Shown: one piece after another, positions 11,440 through 22,879 of the stretch
Layout: every line of letters begins with the position of its first letter
Numbering within the stretch: position 1 is the stretch's first letter
Source of the DNA: Larix kaempferi
Taxonomy: Eukaryota; Streptophyta; Pinopsida; Pinales; Pinaceae
DNA length: 64,000 bases
Assembly: GCA_027924585.1 (NCBI GenBank)
Contig: BSBM01002115.1
Coordinates: 62,001-126,000, forward strand
Direction of reading: 5' to 3'
Position numbers and translations under genes: made by a program
The notes under the pieces: model-generated
What the model was told of the DNA's origin: nothing
Databases searched by the model: none
What the model saw: the letters and a program-made list of their open reading frames with translations, nothing else

Positions 11440-12910
11440 TGGGATCTTCCTCTAACTTTGGACCAAGCACTGGGTAAGTTCATTCTTCGTTTCTTTCCCA
11501 TGGTTTTTTTTTTGGGTATCCTTGCATTTATTATTCTCTAATGGTATATAAAATGATGATTTACAGTAAAATTTATCACCCTAGCACATTGGTCAAGTCA
11601 CAGTTCACCATACCCTACCATCCAAATCATATTTCAAATTAGATGAGATTGCATCATTTCCTGAATGTTTTGAGTGTCAATAATATATATTTCATTGTGT
11701 CAAAAATCATTCATATAACTATTGTTGCTATTGTTGTTTGGTATTTGCAAAGAGGCTGAGAGAATATATGGGCACACTCCTTCAATCCACTATATAACAT
11801 ATCCAAACATCCAATCAGCTTGAGCTCCTTTGGAACTGTACTACAGAGGGAAGGAACTGTTGCTAATTATAGTCACTTTCAATCAATAAGTTCGCTAAAA
11901 AGAAGTAAAAATTAGTGCAATCACCTTCTTCATCTCCAGGTTTGCAAACCACCACAGATCTAATTAATATGACTACTTGAATCTTTCAATATAACAAATT
12001 TGATTTTTGGTATTCAAATCCTTTGTAGACTCATTGTGACAGTTAATCAAATCCCAATATTACCCATCATAAAAAAGAATTGAATTGCATATTGTTTAGA
12101 GACTAAAGAAGTGATGCAAAGCACAAGGAAAACATAGGTGGAGGATAAATTATCAATGTTCTATAAATGAATTTAACTTGCAAGGTTGTCATCCAAGTGA
12201 TATCAACTGTAAATCATAGGACTACAAGATCCGATTAAAATAGGAAAAATACCAAACTGAAGTAGACAAATATTCAAAAGGAAAAACTGACAAATCAAAG
12301 AAATTATTTATTTCCCAAAACTACAGGAGGGGATGCAAAAAATCACAAGAGACACCATTTACTTCAGTCATGATGTGCCATTGCCCAAAAAATCACAAGA
12401 GACATCATCTACAAACTAGTTCCTTTGTCTAAATATGTGATTGAGAAAAACATTTTTAAAAAGACAACATAGCCTCCACACCTCTTCCAAAACCAAGATT
12501 AGATGAAGAGTGTGACATTTGTATTAATAATACTATATGTCACCTAGCTTATATCCTGATGTGTTTATACATCTCAGTGAAAAACCTACTAAATTTATAC
12601 ATGTTCAGTTCCACATAGTAATACATAATATTTAATACAAAAGACATATTAAAATATAAACGATCTAATACATAATATTAAAAAAACACAAACAGATTAA
12701 AATTGAAAACACAAATCATAGATAGACCCTTGCACACAAGCAATATTGTTAACCTCTCAACCTCTCGACCAGTGAAAACCATCTAGCGGCCCGTGGGTAG
12801 AGGAGTTCCAGAATCCACCTTCCCATAAGCAGCGGACAGGAAAACCCCATCTTCTTGTGCGCAAACCCATCCAAGGAGGTTACCTACACATGGAAGGACG
12901 AAGGAGAGAT
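11440..12910. other. Gene-free stretch between PPR remnants
   Basis: No coding similarity was recognised on either strand. A 16-17 base phrase (CCAAAAAATCACAAGAGAC, differing at the first bases) occurs twice, near 12335 and 12388. Nothing else was identified. Confidence 0.5.
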
Positions 12911-12917
12911 GTCATCC

Positions 12918-14103
12918 TCGGATATGCCGAACTAGTTTTTGATAAAATTCAAGAGAAAAAAATTACTTATGGAATGCAATTATCAGAGGGCTTGTCAAGA
13001 GTGGGATGAGCAAGCAAATACTTACAATGTACTACAAAATGCAAGATGAAAGTGTAGGCCCAAATGATTTTACATTTCCATTGGTACTCAAGGAGTGTAG
13101 AGATCTATTGACTATGTAAGAGGGTAAGGAGATTCATTATCATATTGTCAGAAATGGGTTCATTTCCAATGGTTTTGTGGGGACTGACCTCATTCATATG
13201 TATGCTAAATTTGAATGTGTCAATGATGTATGCCAAATGTTTGACGAAATGTCTAATCGATATATGGTTTCATGGACTACTATGATTCTGGGTTATGCAT
13301 AGAGTCATCAGGCTAATGAGGCATTGGTTCTCTTTCATCAGCTATGTCTGGTGGGAGTGGTTTTAGACTCGGTTACAGTAGTAGGTGTGCTCCAGGCATG
13401 TGCCGGTTTAGGAACCCTAGAAGAAGTTTATTTGATCCATAGTTACGTAATTAGAAATGGAATTCAGTCTGATGCTCTTTGGGGACTGTTGTTATGGATA
13501 TGTATTCCAAGTGGGGAATTGCTTCTGTTGCACGCCAAGGTGTTGGATAAAATGTCTACGAGAAATTTGGTGTCCTGGAATGCGATGATTTCAAGGTATT
13601 TGCAGAATGGGTATGTTGATGAGGATTTAGGACTTTTTCGACAAATGGAGATTAAAAGAATGAAACTCAACTCAAGCACAATGGTGAGTCTACTCTTGGC
13701 TTGTGGCCATTTAGGAGCTTTGCATCAAGGAAATTGGTTCCATGATTACATAATTGGGAGTGTATTTAATTTTTATATTGTCGTGGTAACTGCTCTCATT
13801 GACATGTATTACAGTTGCGTGAGAGTAGAGATTGCAAGGCAATTATTTGATGAAATGTCTGAAAGAAATGTGGTGCCATGGAGTGCAACGATTGTAGGAT
13901 ATGGAATGCATGGATGTGGCGAGGATGTTGTTGCTATTTTTTTTAAAATGCAATAGACTAACTTGAAGTTAGATCAAATAACCTTTTTTTATATCCTGTT
14001 TGTGTGCAGTCACATAGGCTTGGTGGACAAGGGTTGGCAATTCTGTGAATGCATGAGTCAAGATTATGGCATAACACCAAAGGGAAATATTAAGCTTGCA
14101 TAG
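12918..14103 (+). pseudogene. PLS-class pentatricopeptide repeat (PPR) protein, 3 in-frame stops
   Basis: About 390 codons show successive PPR P, L and S motifs. Examples are LWNAIIRGLVKSGMSKQILT, HMYAKFECVNDVCQMFDEM, VSWTTMILGYA, NLVSWNAMISRYLQNG, TALIDMYYSC and ARQLFDEMSERNVVPWSATI. PLS-class PPRs are organelle RNA-editing or processing factors. From 12961 to 14103 one frame holds throughout, broken only by stops at 13117 (TAA), 13300 (TAG) and 13954 (TAG). In family alignments each of those positions is normally Gln, so CAA/CAG to TAA/TAG. One frameshift lies in the A-run just before 12961. No N-terminal targeting region and no E/DYW domain were found. It sits inside the CACTA element, so it looks like a captured, decayed gene fragment; a pre-existing locus is unlikely given the empty site. 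Confidence 0.9.
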
Positions 14104-15420
14104 GGAAACACAAGAGCGAGTAAGTCCAACTCTCCTAACATCCATGGCCGTGGGTAAGAATCTTTGGATGGAAGGCTGATTGCTTGAATGAACCTGATGC
14201 GTAGTGTGTTGGATAGGGTGAGATCAACTCTAGGATTGTAAATGGAGGCCGATATTGAAACTTGATAAATGTTTATGATTGTAGCATTAGGGGGTTGTAG
14301 AAGGAGGCCAACAAAAAGACACAGATACTCACATCCAATCCTCTTTTTTTGTTTTATAAAAATTCCTATGTAACTATTAATAGAATAATATATGCACATG
14401 ATTATTTTTTGCAAGGAAAAGAGGTTACATGGTTAGTCAACCAAGAACTCATTGTGAGGGCCACTTGTGTCCTAAAGTCTATGGCATAATAGTATTAACT
14501 ACCACATTTGTCAAATTTTTTATCAAAGCCCCAGCTGGAATGAACAAATAAGTCAAGGAGTACAAAATTTTTAAAGGTCATAATGGCTAGTGCAGATCCC
14601 AAAGTGAGTCAGGCACATATAACATAATACTAGAATATTATGCTACTATAGGAACCATGCTAGAGGCCAAAGAATCATTGTCATTATTTTTTCATGGCAC
14701 TCTCTAACCATCCATATGTGGTTTTGGATGTTGGAACCCAATCATTGTGTTTCATTCCCCTGCAGCAGTTGCTTCTCAGCTTCCAAAATCACCAGAGCCA
14801 ACAGAGGAACTCTTTAATTCAGTTGCCTATTTTTGGCTTTGAGGCTCACTATGGTGGTGCTCTGAGCGCTCTTCCAACCCTATATCTGATCTAACCACTG
14901 TTCTAGTGCAATTGATGTAAGGGGATTGAGGGAACCATAGATGGAGCAGGAGGCTCTTGGCTCATGGTGCAAGGACCCCACACTAGTAATTTAGGATTTT
15001 GTGGCCACCAACATCAAGCTCAATATTTTGAACTTGTATTGTGATCTACAAAGATACCCTAACACACATTCACTCTATTAACTTGTGAAAATGCTCTAAT
15101 TGCATGAGCTCCACTAAAATTGATAACATTCTTATTTTTGCAGATCAAAAGCAAAAATTCTATTCATAACAAACCTTTCCATACAATTCTTAGATAAAAT
15201 TGAGCGGATCCACTATTGAATATCGTCGGCCTCAGTGGTTTTGCAATAATTAGTTAATTCTAATTAGTCAATGTCAAGGTTATCCCTTACGCCTAATGTC
15301 CTGTGGCAGTGACATGTTCCCATTATTGCACTTGTTAATCAGTTATTAGTACTTTGCGTTACATAGCATTTTGATGATGATTTTTCTAGTATTTGTGTGA
15401 TTAATCTTCTTTTTTATTGT
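14104..15420. other. Gene-free stretch between PPR and kinesin pseudogenes
   Basis: No recognisable protein similarity, LTR or RNA gene. Open frames of 66-116 codons (for example 14694-14894 forward and 14064-14414 reverse) resemble nothing I know. Function not assigned. Confidence 0.5.
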
Positions 15421-15488
15421 ACTTTGTTTGCATGCTATTGTTGAGTTACAAGATTTTAATGGAAGAAGTAGATTGTGTTATGCTATCG

Positions 15489-16095
15489 TGATCCAGGTGG
15501 ATATTGGTGGCCACCCACCTTTCCAACTGGCTCAAAACAATTTTATGGCAATTTTGGGTATTGTACTATTTTTAGCAGTTTTTCGGGTCCTGAACTTCCG
15601 AGGCCATTTTGAGGCCCTAAACGATCTTTTTTGGAAATTTGGGGGCCCGAATGGTTGGCCCTATTCAAAAGTTGTAAATGTCGGATAGACCTTTCCAACG
15701 GGCTACCGAGCACCCCAAACAGAGACCGTATGCAAAAGTTACGACCCCGGGAAGTTGATGTACTAACTTACCCAAACGGGGCCTACATGACTTTTGGCGC
15801 TTCATCTCCTAGGGTTAGGTTTTTGGATGTCTAGGGTTTTTGACATTCCTGTTTATTGTAAACAGCCTTGAGAGCCTCATTGTAACCATCTTCTTGTGAA
15901 ATGAGCGCAGCCATCACATCTCTTCTCAGAGATTAGCAGCCACCATTCCAGCAAGCTTGTTTTCCACTGCATTTTACAGTTCTAGCTTATTTCCTTATTG
16001 AATAGAAAACCAGTTTTACTGTATCTCTGTTATTTCTTGTTAAGCATCCGATAATAATCTATATTCATTTTGTTCTGCTCATAAAATCCAGATCA
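15489..16095 (+). repeat. 5' LTR of the 15.5-21.3 kb gypsy element
   Basis: 607 bases, repeated at 20701-21306. Borders are fixed by the TATCG duplication outside and the primer site inside. Confidence 0.95.
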
Positions 16096-16096
16096 G

Positions 16097-16108
16097 TGGT
16101 ATCAGAGC
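16097..16108 (+). other. Primer binding site (initiator tRNA-Met)
   Basis: TGGTATCAGAGC, one base after the LTR end. Confidence 0.93.
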
Positions 16109-16133
16109 GGTCTGCTCCTTGTCATCTTAATGC

Positions 16134-19100
16134 ATGTCCCCAATGAGGTTAGTGTACAAAGAATTGGGTCTCGAGCTTGTTTCTCTTGAGGACAAAAGCT
16201 CTTGCACGCCCAAGCGACCTCTCATGGTAGGAGAAAAGAAAGATGACGGGACAGGAGATCCTATCAAAATGTTGCCTGAGGAAGCCCTCATGCAGCAGAG
16301 GAATGAGATGATGGATAATTTCGCACAAATCCTTCGACAACTACCAACAAGCGACGCATCTTCCTCGAGTGGAGGCGCCGCTCCCTTCAAGGTACAAATC
16401 AACTTCGATATCCCTATATTTGAAGGATAGATAGACGCAGATGTTGTAGATAAGTGGTTGAATCTACTATAAGGGTATTTTTCTGTCCATAACTTTTCGA
16501 ATAAAGAAAAGATTACTTTTGCACTCCTCAAAGCTATTCCCCATTTCAAAGATTGGTGGGAAACATTCTGCGAGTAAAAGGACATAGAAGAAGCCCCATT
16601 ATTTTCAGTCACGGCCACCTGGGAATCCTTCAGAGATGCTATTAAGGAACAATACTACCCTGTTCGAAGTTATGACGACTTGTATACCAAATGGACCACA
16701 CTGCGATAAGAAACAGACCAAGCAGTGCCAGAGTTCACAAATATCTTCCATACCTTGCGCACCAAGCTGGGTATCAAAGATTCAGAGCGACATCTGGTGC
16801 TCAAGTATCGCGGTGGTTTGCATAGATACATCTAGACCGAAATGGAATTTCTGGACATCTCTTCCTTAGGCGCGGCCTACCGATATGCCGTCAAAATCGA
16901 GCAGAAGCTCAAACAAAAAATGTGGCAATTTGGGCCTGGGAACCCTTCACAGCAAAAGACAAGAAAGGGTGGCCCCAACCCACAGAATAAAGGACAGAGC
17001 AAAGATGGACAGTATCAGGACAACCAGTCCAAGCCGCAAACAAAGAAGGACACTGAAAAAACAAAGAAGGATACCAGGAAGTGGTGCGACTTCCATAAGA
17101 GCCCTTGGCATAACACTGCTGATTGCAGCTCAAAGCAGTCGCTGGTGGCCAAAGTGAAAGCATCTGAATCAGATGCGGGTTCTGACTTTGAGTCCGAACC
17201 AGAAAGGGGAAGACGGATCATTGATGGGGAACCTAGTGCCACCATTGCTACCACCAAGCTCCAGCCTAATGAACTAGACGAGCCAGAAGAAGGAGAATGC
17301 CTCTTCCATTCACAGATGTGGGTAAAAGGCACCCTTCTACACTTCATCGTTGATAGCGGTAGCCAGAAGAATCTCATCTCAGCAGAGGTCATCGCCTGGC
17401 CTTGCCGACAACGTCGCACCCACAACCCTACACCATTGGATGGCTCCGCAAAGGAAGCGATCTCTGCGTCAGCCAACAGTGTCGACTGCCATATGGCATC
17501 AAGCCCTTCAAGGACGAGGTATTGTGTGACGTTGCTCCTCTCGAAGTTTCAGATGTTCTTTTGGGCCAACCTTATTTATGGAAACATCATGCTGTATATG
17601 AGTCTAGGCCTCGTAGTGTTATTATTTCATTGAACAGGAAATTGTACAGGATACCCAAGGCAGTCCCTCCTAGTGCTATTTCCTTGATCTCTACCAAGCA
17701 ATGCAGGAAGGTCATCTCTCAGACCAGGAAATTTGTCTTCTTCTTGATTCGCTCTCAGAGTGAAAGAAAGATCGTAGCCACATCCCGGGCCTCCACGACC
17801 GATCTATCCACACAACAGAAGCAAGTGGATAAGGTGGTGGAAGGATACTTAGATATCTTCTCCTCTCTGACCGGGGTACCTCTGCACTTCCAGGTCAAGC
17901 ATCCCATCGATCTAACCCCAGGCGCATTGCTACCCAATGGGCCAGTCTATCACCGCTCTCTGTTGGAAAATGAGGAGATCAAGAGGCAGATCCAAGAATT
18001 GCTCCACAAGGGGCACATCCATCCCAGTTCATCACCTTGTGGGAGCCCAATCGTGCTAGTGCAGAAGAAAGATGGGACCTAGTGACTCTGCATTGATTAC
18101 CAGGCCCTGAATAAAATCACAGTCTATAACCGGTACTCGATTCCCCAAATTGACGACCTCCTTGATCATCTCATGGGGGCCAAATACTTCAGTAAGATTG
18201 ATCTGAATTCTGGCTACCACCAGGTCCCAATAGAATAGACAGATGTATGGAAGACTACCTTCAAGTCAAAAGAAGGTCTTTTTGAATGGTTGGTCATGCC
18301 TTTTGGTTTGACAAATGCTCCAGCAACTTTTATGAGGATGATGGACGATATCCTACGACCCTTCACCAATAATTTTGTAGTGGTGTATCTGGATGACATC
18401 CTCATCTACAGCAAGACTTGGGAGGAACACTTGCAGCATATTCAGCAGGTTCTGCACACCCTACGGAAGCACAAACTATATGCAAACTTGGAAAAATGCT
18501 CCTTCAGCATGGACAGGGTCCATTACTTAGGCTACATCATTGATCGACATGGTGTGCATGTGGATCCAGCCAAGATCCAGGTCATCTATGACTGGCCAGC
18601 CCCAACCACACTCACTGAACTTCGGAGCTTCTTGGGCCTCGCCAATTTCTATCACCGGTTCGTGCTGGGATTCTCTCATATCGCATGGGCCCTCAGCCAA
18701 GTGACCAGGGGTGGTGGTAAGGCAAAATTTGTGTGGGGCCTGTCCCAACAACAAGCCTTCGATGACTTGAAGAAGCGTTTGTGCTCATCGCCGGTACTCT
18801 CATTATCGAACCTGGAACATCCCTTTGAGATCGAGACAGATGCTTCAGATTATGCTGTGGGTGCCATTCTCACTCAACATGGCCACCTTGTGGCATATCA
18901 TAGTGAGACACTATCAGATGCTGTCCGCAAGTACCCTAGCTACGACAAAGAAATGTACTCCATTGTACAAGCTTGCCACCAGTGGAGACATTACGTACTT
19001 GGGAAGGATACATTCATCCACACTTATCACAAGCCACTACAGTTCATGCAAACCCAAGGAAAGTTGCAGAATGACCACCATCAGAAGTGGTCAACATATT

Positions 19101-20690
19101 TACAGCAGTTCCACCTCAACATCAAATATGAAACAGGGAGTACCAACTGAGTTGTTGACTGCCTCAGTCGACCTCCAGTTGTGGCACTTACCACGGTGCT
19201 AGACTCTTGTGGCCACGAGACCTCCAGATGGCCCCACCTCTACGAGACAGACCCTGACTTCTCCGCCACCTATAAAATGTTGGGCACCAACTCAATGGTT
19301 GCTAATTTCCATATTCAGGATGGGTTGTTGTGTCGTCTGGGCCATCTCTCCGTTCCATCAAGCGAGCGCGCGAAGCTGATTTGGGAAGCTCACTATAGTC
19401 GGGTGGCAGGACACTTTGGCGTCGAAAAGAAAGTGGCAATGTTGCAGAAATATTTCTACTAGCCGAAACTTCGACAGGATGTCGGCAAGTATATCAGGTC
19501 CTGCACCGCTTGCGCTATTTCCAAACCGACCACTAAGAAACAGGGCCTATACACCCCTCTGCCTACTCCTAAAAAGCCATGGGAATGCATCTCAATGGAC
19601 TACATGTCAGGTCTCCCGTCCACCAAGAGGGGAAACGACTGTGTTTTCGTGGTTGTTGATCGCTTTTCCAAGATGGCAATTCTAGCCACTTGCAAGAAGA
19701 ACATCATAGTAGAAGCCACTGCCAAGCCCTTCTTTGAATGAGTATGGGTACATTTTGGGATCCCACAGACCATTATCTCAGACCGTGATAGTCGGTTCCT
19801 TAGCTCATTCTGGTCAAGCCTCTGGTCACTGCTGGATACCAAGCTCACAAAATCCACTGCCTTCCACCCCCAAACCGATGGAAAAACGGAGGTCGTCAAC
19901 CGGATGGTCGTACATATCCTATGCATGTACAATTCAACACACCCCCGCACATGGGATGAGAGTCTCCCCTATGTCCAACATAGCTACAACTAAGCCCTGC
20001 ATAGCTCAACTGGCCACAGCCCCTTTCAGGTGGGGTTGGGATTCCAACCATTGGGCCCCATGGATGTTGCACTTCCCCTTGCGACCACCTCGGCCGACTC
20101 ATCCCCATAAGCTGAAAAATCCGCCCGATTCATTGAATAGATCCAGCATATCCGCCAACAGGTTCAAGATATTCTACAGAAGTCTAATGCCAAGTACAAG
20201 CAGTGCCATGATCAACATCGGGTGCCACATAAGTTTCAGGTGGGTGACAAAGTTTGGTTGCATTTGCAGAAAGAACGCCTTACAAGGCCCCATCGAAAGC
20301 TTTTCCCACTCCGTTATGGGCCGTACACCATCACCAAGGCGGTGGGTGACAATGTTTTTGAGTTCAACATTCCCCCCTTCCTTGGTCTACATCCAGTCTT
20401 CAATGTGGCTCTCCTTCGGCCATATTTCCCACCACTATTAGACACCTCAGAGATAGCAGAGAAGTTGACACCAACATAGCTCAACCCTGACTGCTTACAA
20501 CAAGCATCCAGTGATCATATTGCAGACACATAGATCAAGGGCACTCGACATCAAAGGATCCAGCTTTATCGAGTTGTCAAAGCAGGGCAGCTCCTGCACC
20601 AAGGCAAGTGGCTCACCCAAGGCCAAATTCAGCAGAAATTTCCTCATTTGATGGGGGAAATCAATGCAATGGAGACCATTGCTTCCTAAG
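16134..20690 (+). pseudogene. gypsy gag-pol polyprotein with stops and one frameshift
   Basis: Gag starts at 16134 and runs in one frame to about 17395. It has a C-H-H-C zinc motif (WCDFHKSPWHNTADC, about 17082) and is broken by five or more stops (first at 16428). Protease FIVDSGSQKN lies at about 17344. Near 17400 the frame shifts by one, and pol then continues in one frame to 20479: RT with YLDD (about 18387), RNase H with ETDASDYAVGA (about 18832), integrase H2C2 (HYSRVAGHFG then CTAC), and D-D-E in SMDYMSG, SDRDSRF and KTEVVNR. Stops at 18080, 18236, 19148, 19460 and later interrupt it. After 20479 a weak tail (IKGTRHQRIQLYRVV, GKWLTQGQI) resembles a chromodomain. Many stops fit Gln or Trp codons lost by C-to-T or G-to-A change. 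Dead copy. Confidence 0.93.
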
Positions 20691-20700
20691 GAGGGAGGAT
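20685..20700 (+). other. Polypurine tract of the gypsy element
   Basis: AAGGAGGGAGGA directly precedes the 3' LTR start TGATCC. Confidence 0.85.
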
Positions 20701-21306
20701 TGATCCAGGTGGATATTGGTGGCCATCCACCTTTCCAACTGGCTCAAAACAATTTTATGGCAATTTTGGGTATTGTACTATTTTTAGCAGTTTTTTGGGT
20801 CCTGAACTTCCGGGGCCATTTTCAGGCCCTAAACGACCTTTTTTGGCAATTTGGGGGGCCAAAACGTTGGCCCTAGTTGAAAGTTGTAAATCTCGGATAG
20901 ACCTTTCCAACGGGCTAGCGAGCGCCCCAAACAGAGATCGTATGCAAAAGTTACGACCCCAGGAAGTTGTTGTACTAACTTACCCAAACAGGGCCTACAT
21001 GACTTTTGGCGCTTCATCTCCTAGGGTTAGGTTTTTGGATGTCTAGGGTTTTTGACTTTCCTGTTTATTGTAAAAGGCCTTGAGAGCCTCATTGTAACCA
21101 TCTTCTTGCGAAATGAGCGTAGCCGTCACATCTCTTCTCAGAGATAAGCTGCCACCATTCCAACAAGCTTGTTTTCCGCTGCATTTTACAGTTCTAGCTT
21201 ATTTCCTTATTGAATAGAAAACCAGTTTTACTGTATCTCTGTTATTTCGTGTTAAGCATCCAATAATAATATGTATTCATTTTGTTTTGCTCATAAATCC
21301 AGATCA
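20701..21306 (+). repeat. 3' LTR of the 15.5-21.3 kb gypsy element
   Basis: Direct copy of 15489-16095, followed by the TATCG duplication. Confidence 0.95.
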
Positions 21307-22879
21307 TATCGTTTCGCATGGTTTTCAAAGATTCAGAACTCTAGAATCTTCTTATCTTATGCTCTACTCTGGTTGTTGTCAGGATCTTTCTCATAGTTTA
21401 TCAGGTGTACAAACATTACCAAATTCTTAAGAGGAGATGGTTGAACACCTTATGGAGGAAAGTGATACTGGAAAATCTGTTTGGATTGAATCATCAGATA
21501 CAATTTCAAGTCAAACATATAAATTGGAACAAATTCAGGTATCCAAAACTTAAAATCTAGGGTTGTTTCCTGCATCTACTTTAGCCTGGCATAGTTCAAA
21601 ACTTCAATCTAATCATAATTTTATGTTAAAGTAAAAATTAGCTTCATACAATGACAATCCTATCCATTTTGTAAATGCATTGGAAGTGTTCAAGTTATTT
21701 CATGTGATTTTTTAGAATATTATACCCAATCCTAAGATGTTAAGTGAACTACTTTGTATAGTTTTGTATTATCTCCTTGCAATTTAGAATTGCTAATATT
21801 TTTAATTTGACTTGACTTGTTTTCAAAGATGACGGAGGTTCCTCCAGAAGTATATTTTTTGTCTGCACTCTGAATAGAAGCTCTCTTCTCAGCTTTCTAC
21901 AAAACAACAAGTTAAAATTCCAGGAACTAACTTGTATTGTTGTTGAAATCTTCCATTTGCACATGTATAAAAGTTTCCTGTGAACTGTTTGACAATCTAA
22001 AATGATTTTTGTTTCCATTTGCAGCCTTTAACCCAAGGAGTGCTTCTAGATTGTTTTGCAAGTCTTTTGTTCAATTCCAATCCACATTGTATGGTTTCTT
22101 TAAAAGGAGTTTTGGATATTTTAGTGCATCAAAAGTTTCAGGACATACCTGATATTGTATACATGGGCATTTTCTTCCTTTATACAGGGAAGTAATGCTA
22201 GAAGTATGTGTTATTTTGAAAATAGAACTGCCTGTACTAGTGAGTATACATAGTTGACAATTCATTCTCCACAAAATGGCATGAGACTAATGAGATGATA
22301 GACTAAAATGTTGAGATTTATGTGTATCTTTTTGAAGTGGAGAAATCTAAATGTGGTCAAGAAATCAAGGGAGACAAGCATAATCTAACTTGTTTAATTT
22401 TGACATGGTTGAACAGGTATTCTGATGCCTGTGACTATATCTTTTTGAAGTGGATAAATCTAAATATGGTCAAGAAATCAAGTGAGACATGCATAATCTA
22501 ACTTGTTTAATTTTGACATGGTTGAACAGGTATTATGATGCCTGTGACTGCATTCTCCTTCATAAAGTTATTAAAAAGAGATGCTAAGTATTCAGGTTAC
22601 ATGACCATAAATTTGTCATGCTTGTTTCTATATTTTTGCTTGTTAGGTTACTAACAAAAGATAATATATGCAGCTTGAATTGAACTTTACAAGTATGGAA
22701 AGGGATTAGAGGAAGAGTAAAATCAATTGGAGGCGCAGAAGGAAAAATCAGGAAGTTCAAACAAGAAATTTGATAATGTTAAGACTGTTGATCCCAAAAT
22801 TTTCCAGGAGGAAGGAAACGACTCAAGTATATCATGCTGTAGTAGGAATTCTTCTCCGATTAGACATGTACAAATGCAG
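21307..22879 (+). pseudogene. Kinesin-12 pseudogene, exon block 1
   Basis: The exon running from about 15421 resumes at 21307 and ends at a GT at 21539. It encodes recognisable text such as MVEHLMEESDTGKSVWIES and SSQTYKLEQIQ, after an in-frame stop. An AG before 22025 opens another exon (PLTQGVLLDCFASLLF) whose end is unclear. A third, ending at 22879 before GTAAGC, reads KYGKGLEEE, stop, NQLEAQKEKSGSSN. These are linker or early stalk sequences with weaker family similarity than block 2; assignment rests on position, strand and splice sites. The intron holds a 113-base tandem duplication (22325-22550). Confidence 0.6.
22325..22550 (+). repeat. 113-base tandem duplication in a kinesin intron
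   Basis: Two adjacent copies begin TATCTTTTTGAAGTGG at 22325 and 22438 and differ at only a few positions. Each copy includes TTGAACAGGTATT, a potential acceptor, so the duplication repeats a possible exon start. Confidence 0.9.

Larger units (their letters stand above)
15489..21306 (+). mobile_element. Complete Ty3/gypsy LTR retrotransposon, chromovirus-like (5.8 kb)
   Basis: Direct LTRs at 15489-16095 and 20701-21306 (TGATCC to AGATCA) are flanked by the perfect duplication TATCG (15484-15488 and 21307-21311). A Met-tRNA primer site follows the 5' LTR and AAGGAGGGAGGA precedes the 3' LTR. By eye the LTRs differ at about 35 positions (around 6%). Internal order is gag, protease, RT, RNase H, integrase, then a degenerate chromodomain-like tail, so it belongs to the gypsy superfamily. 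It lies within a kinesin-12 exon. Confidence 0.97.

Noticed and set aside
14064-14894. Open frames between the PPR and kinesin pseudogenes as small genes
   Set aside because: No recognised similarity or gene structure; lengths are within chance expectation.
16127-17476. Reverse-strand open frames over the gypsy gag
   Set aside because: Shadows of the plus-strand gag frame, which has the domain evidence.
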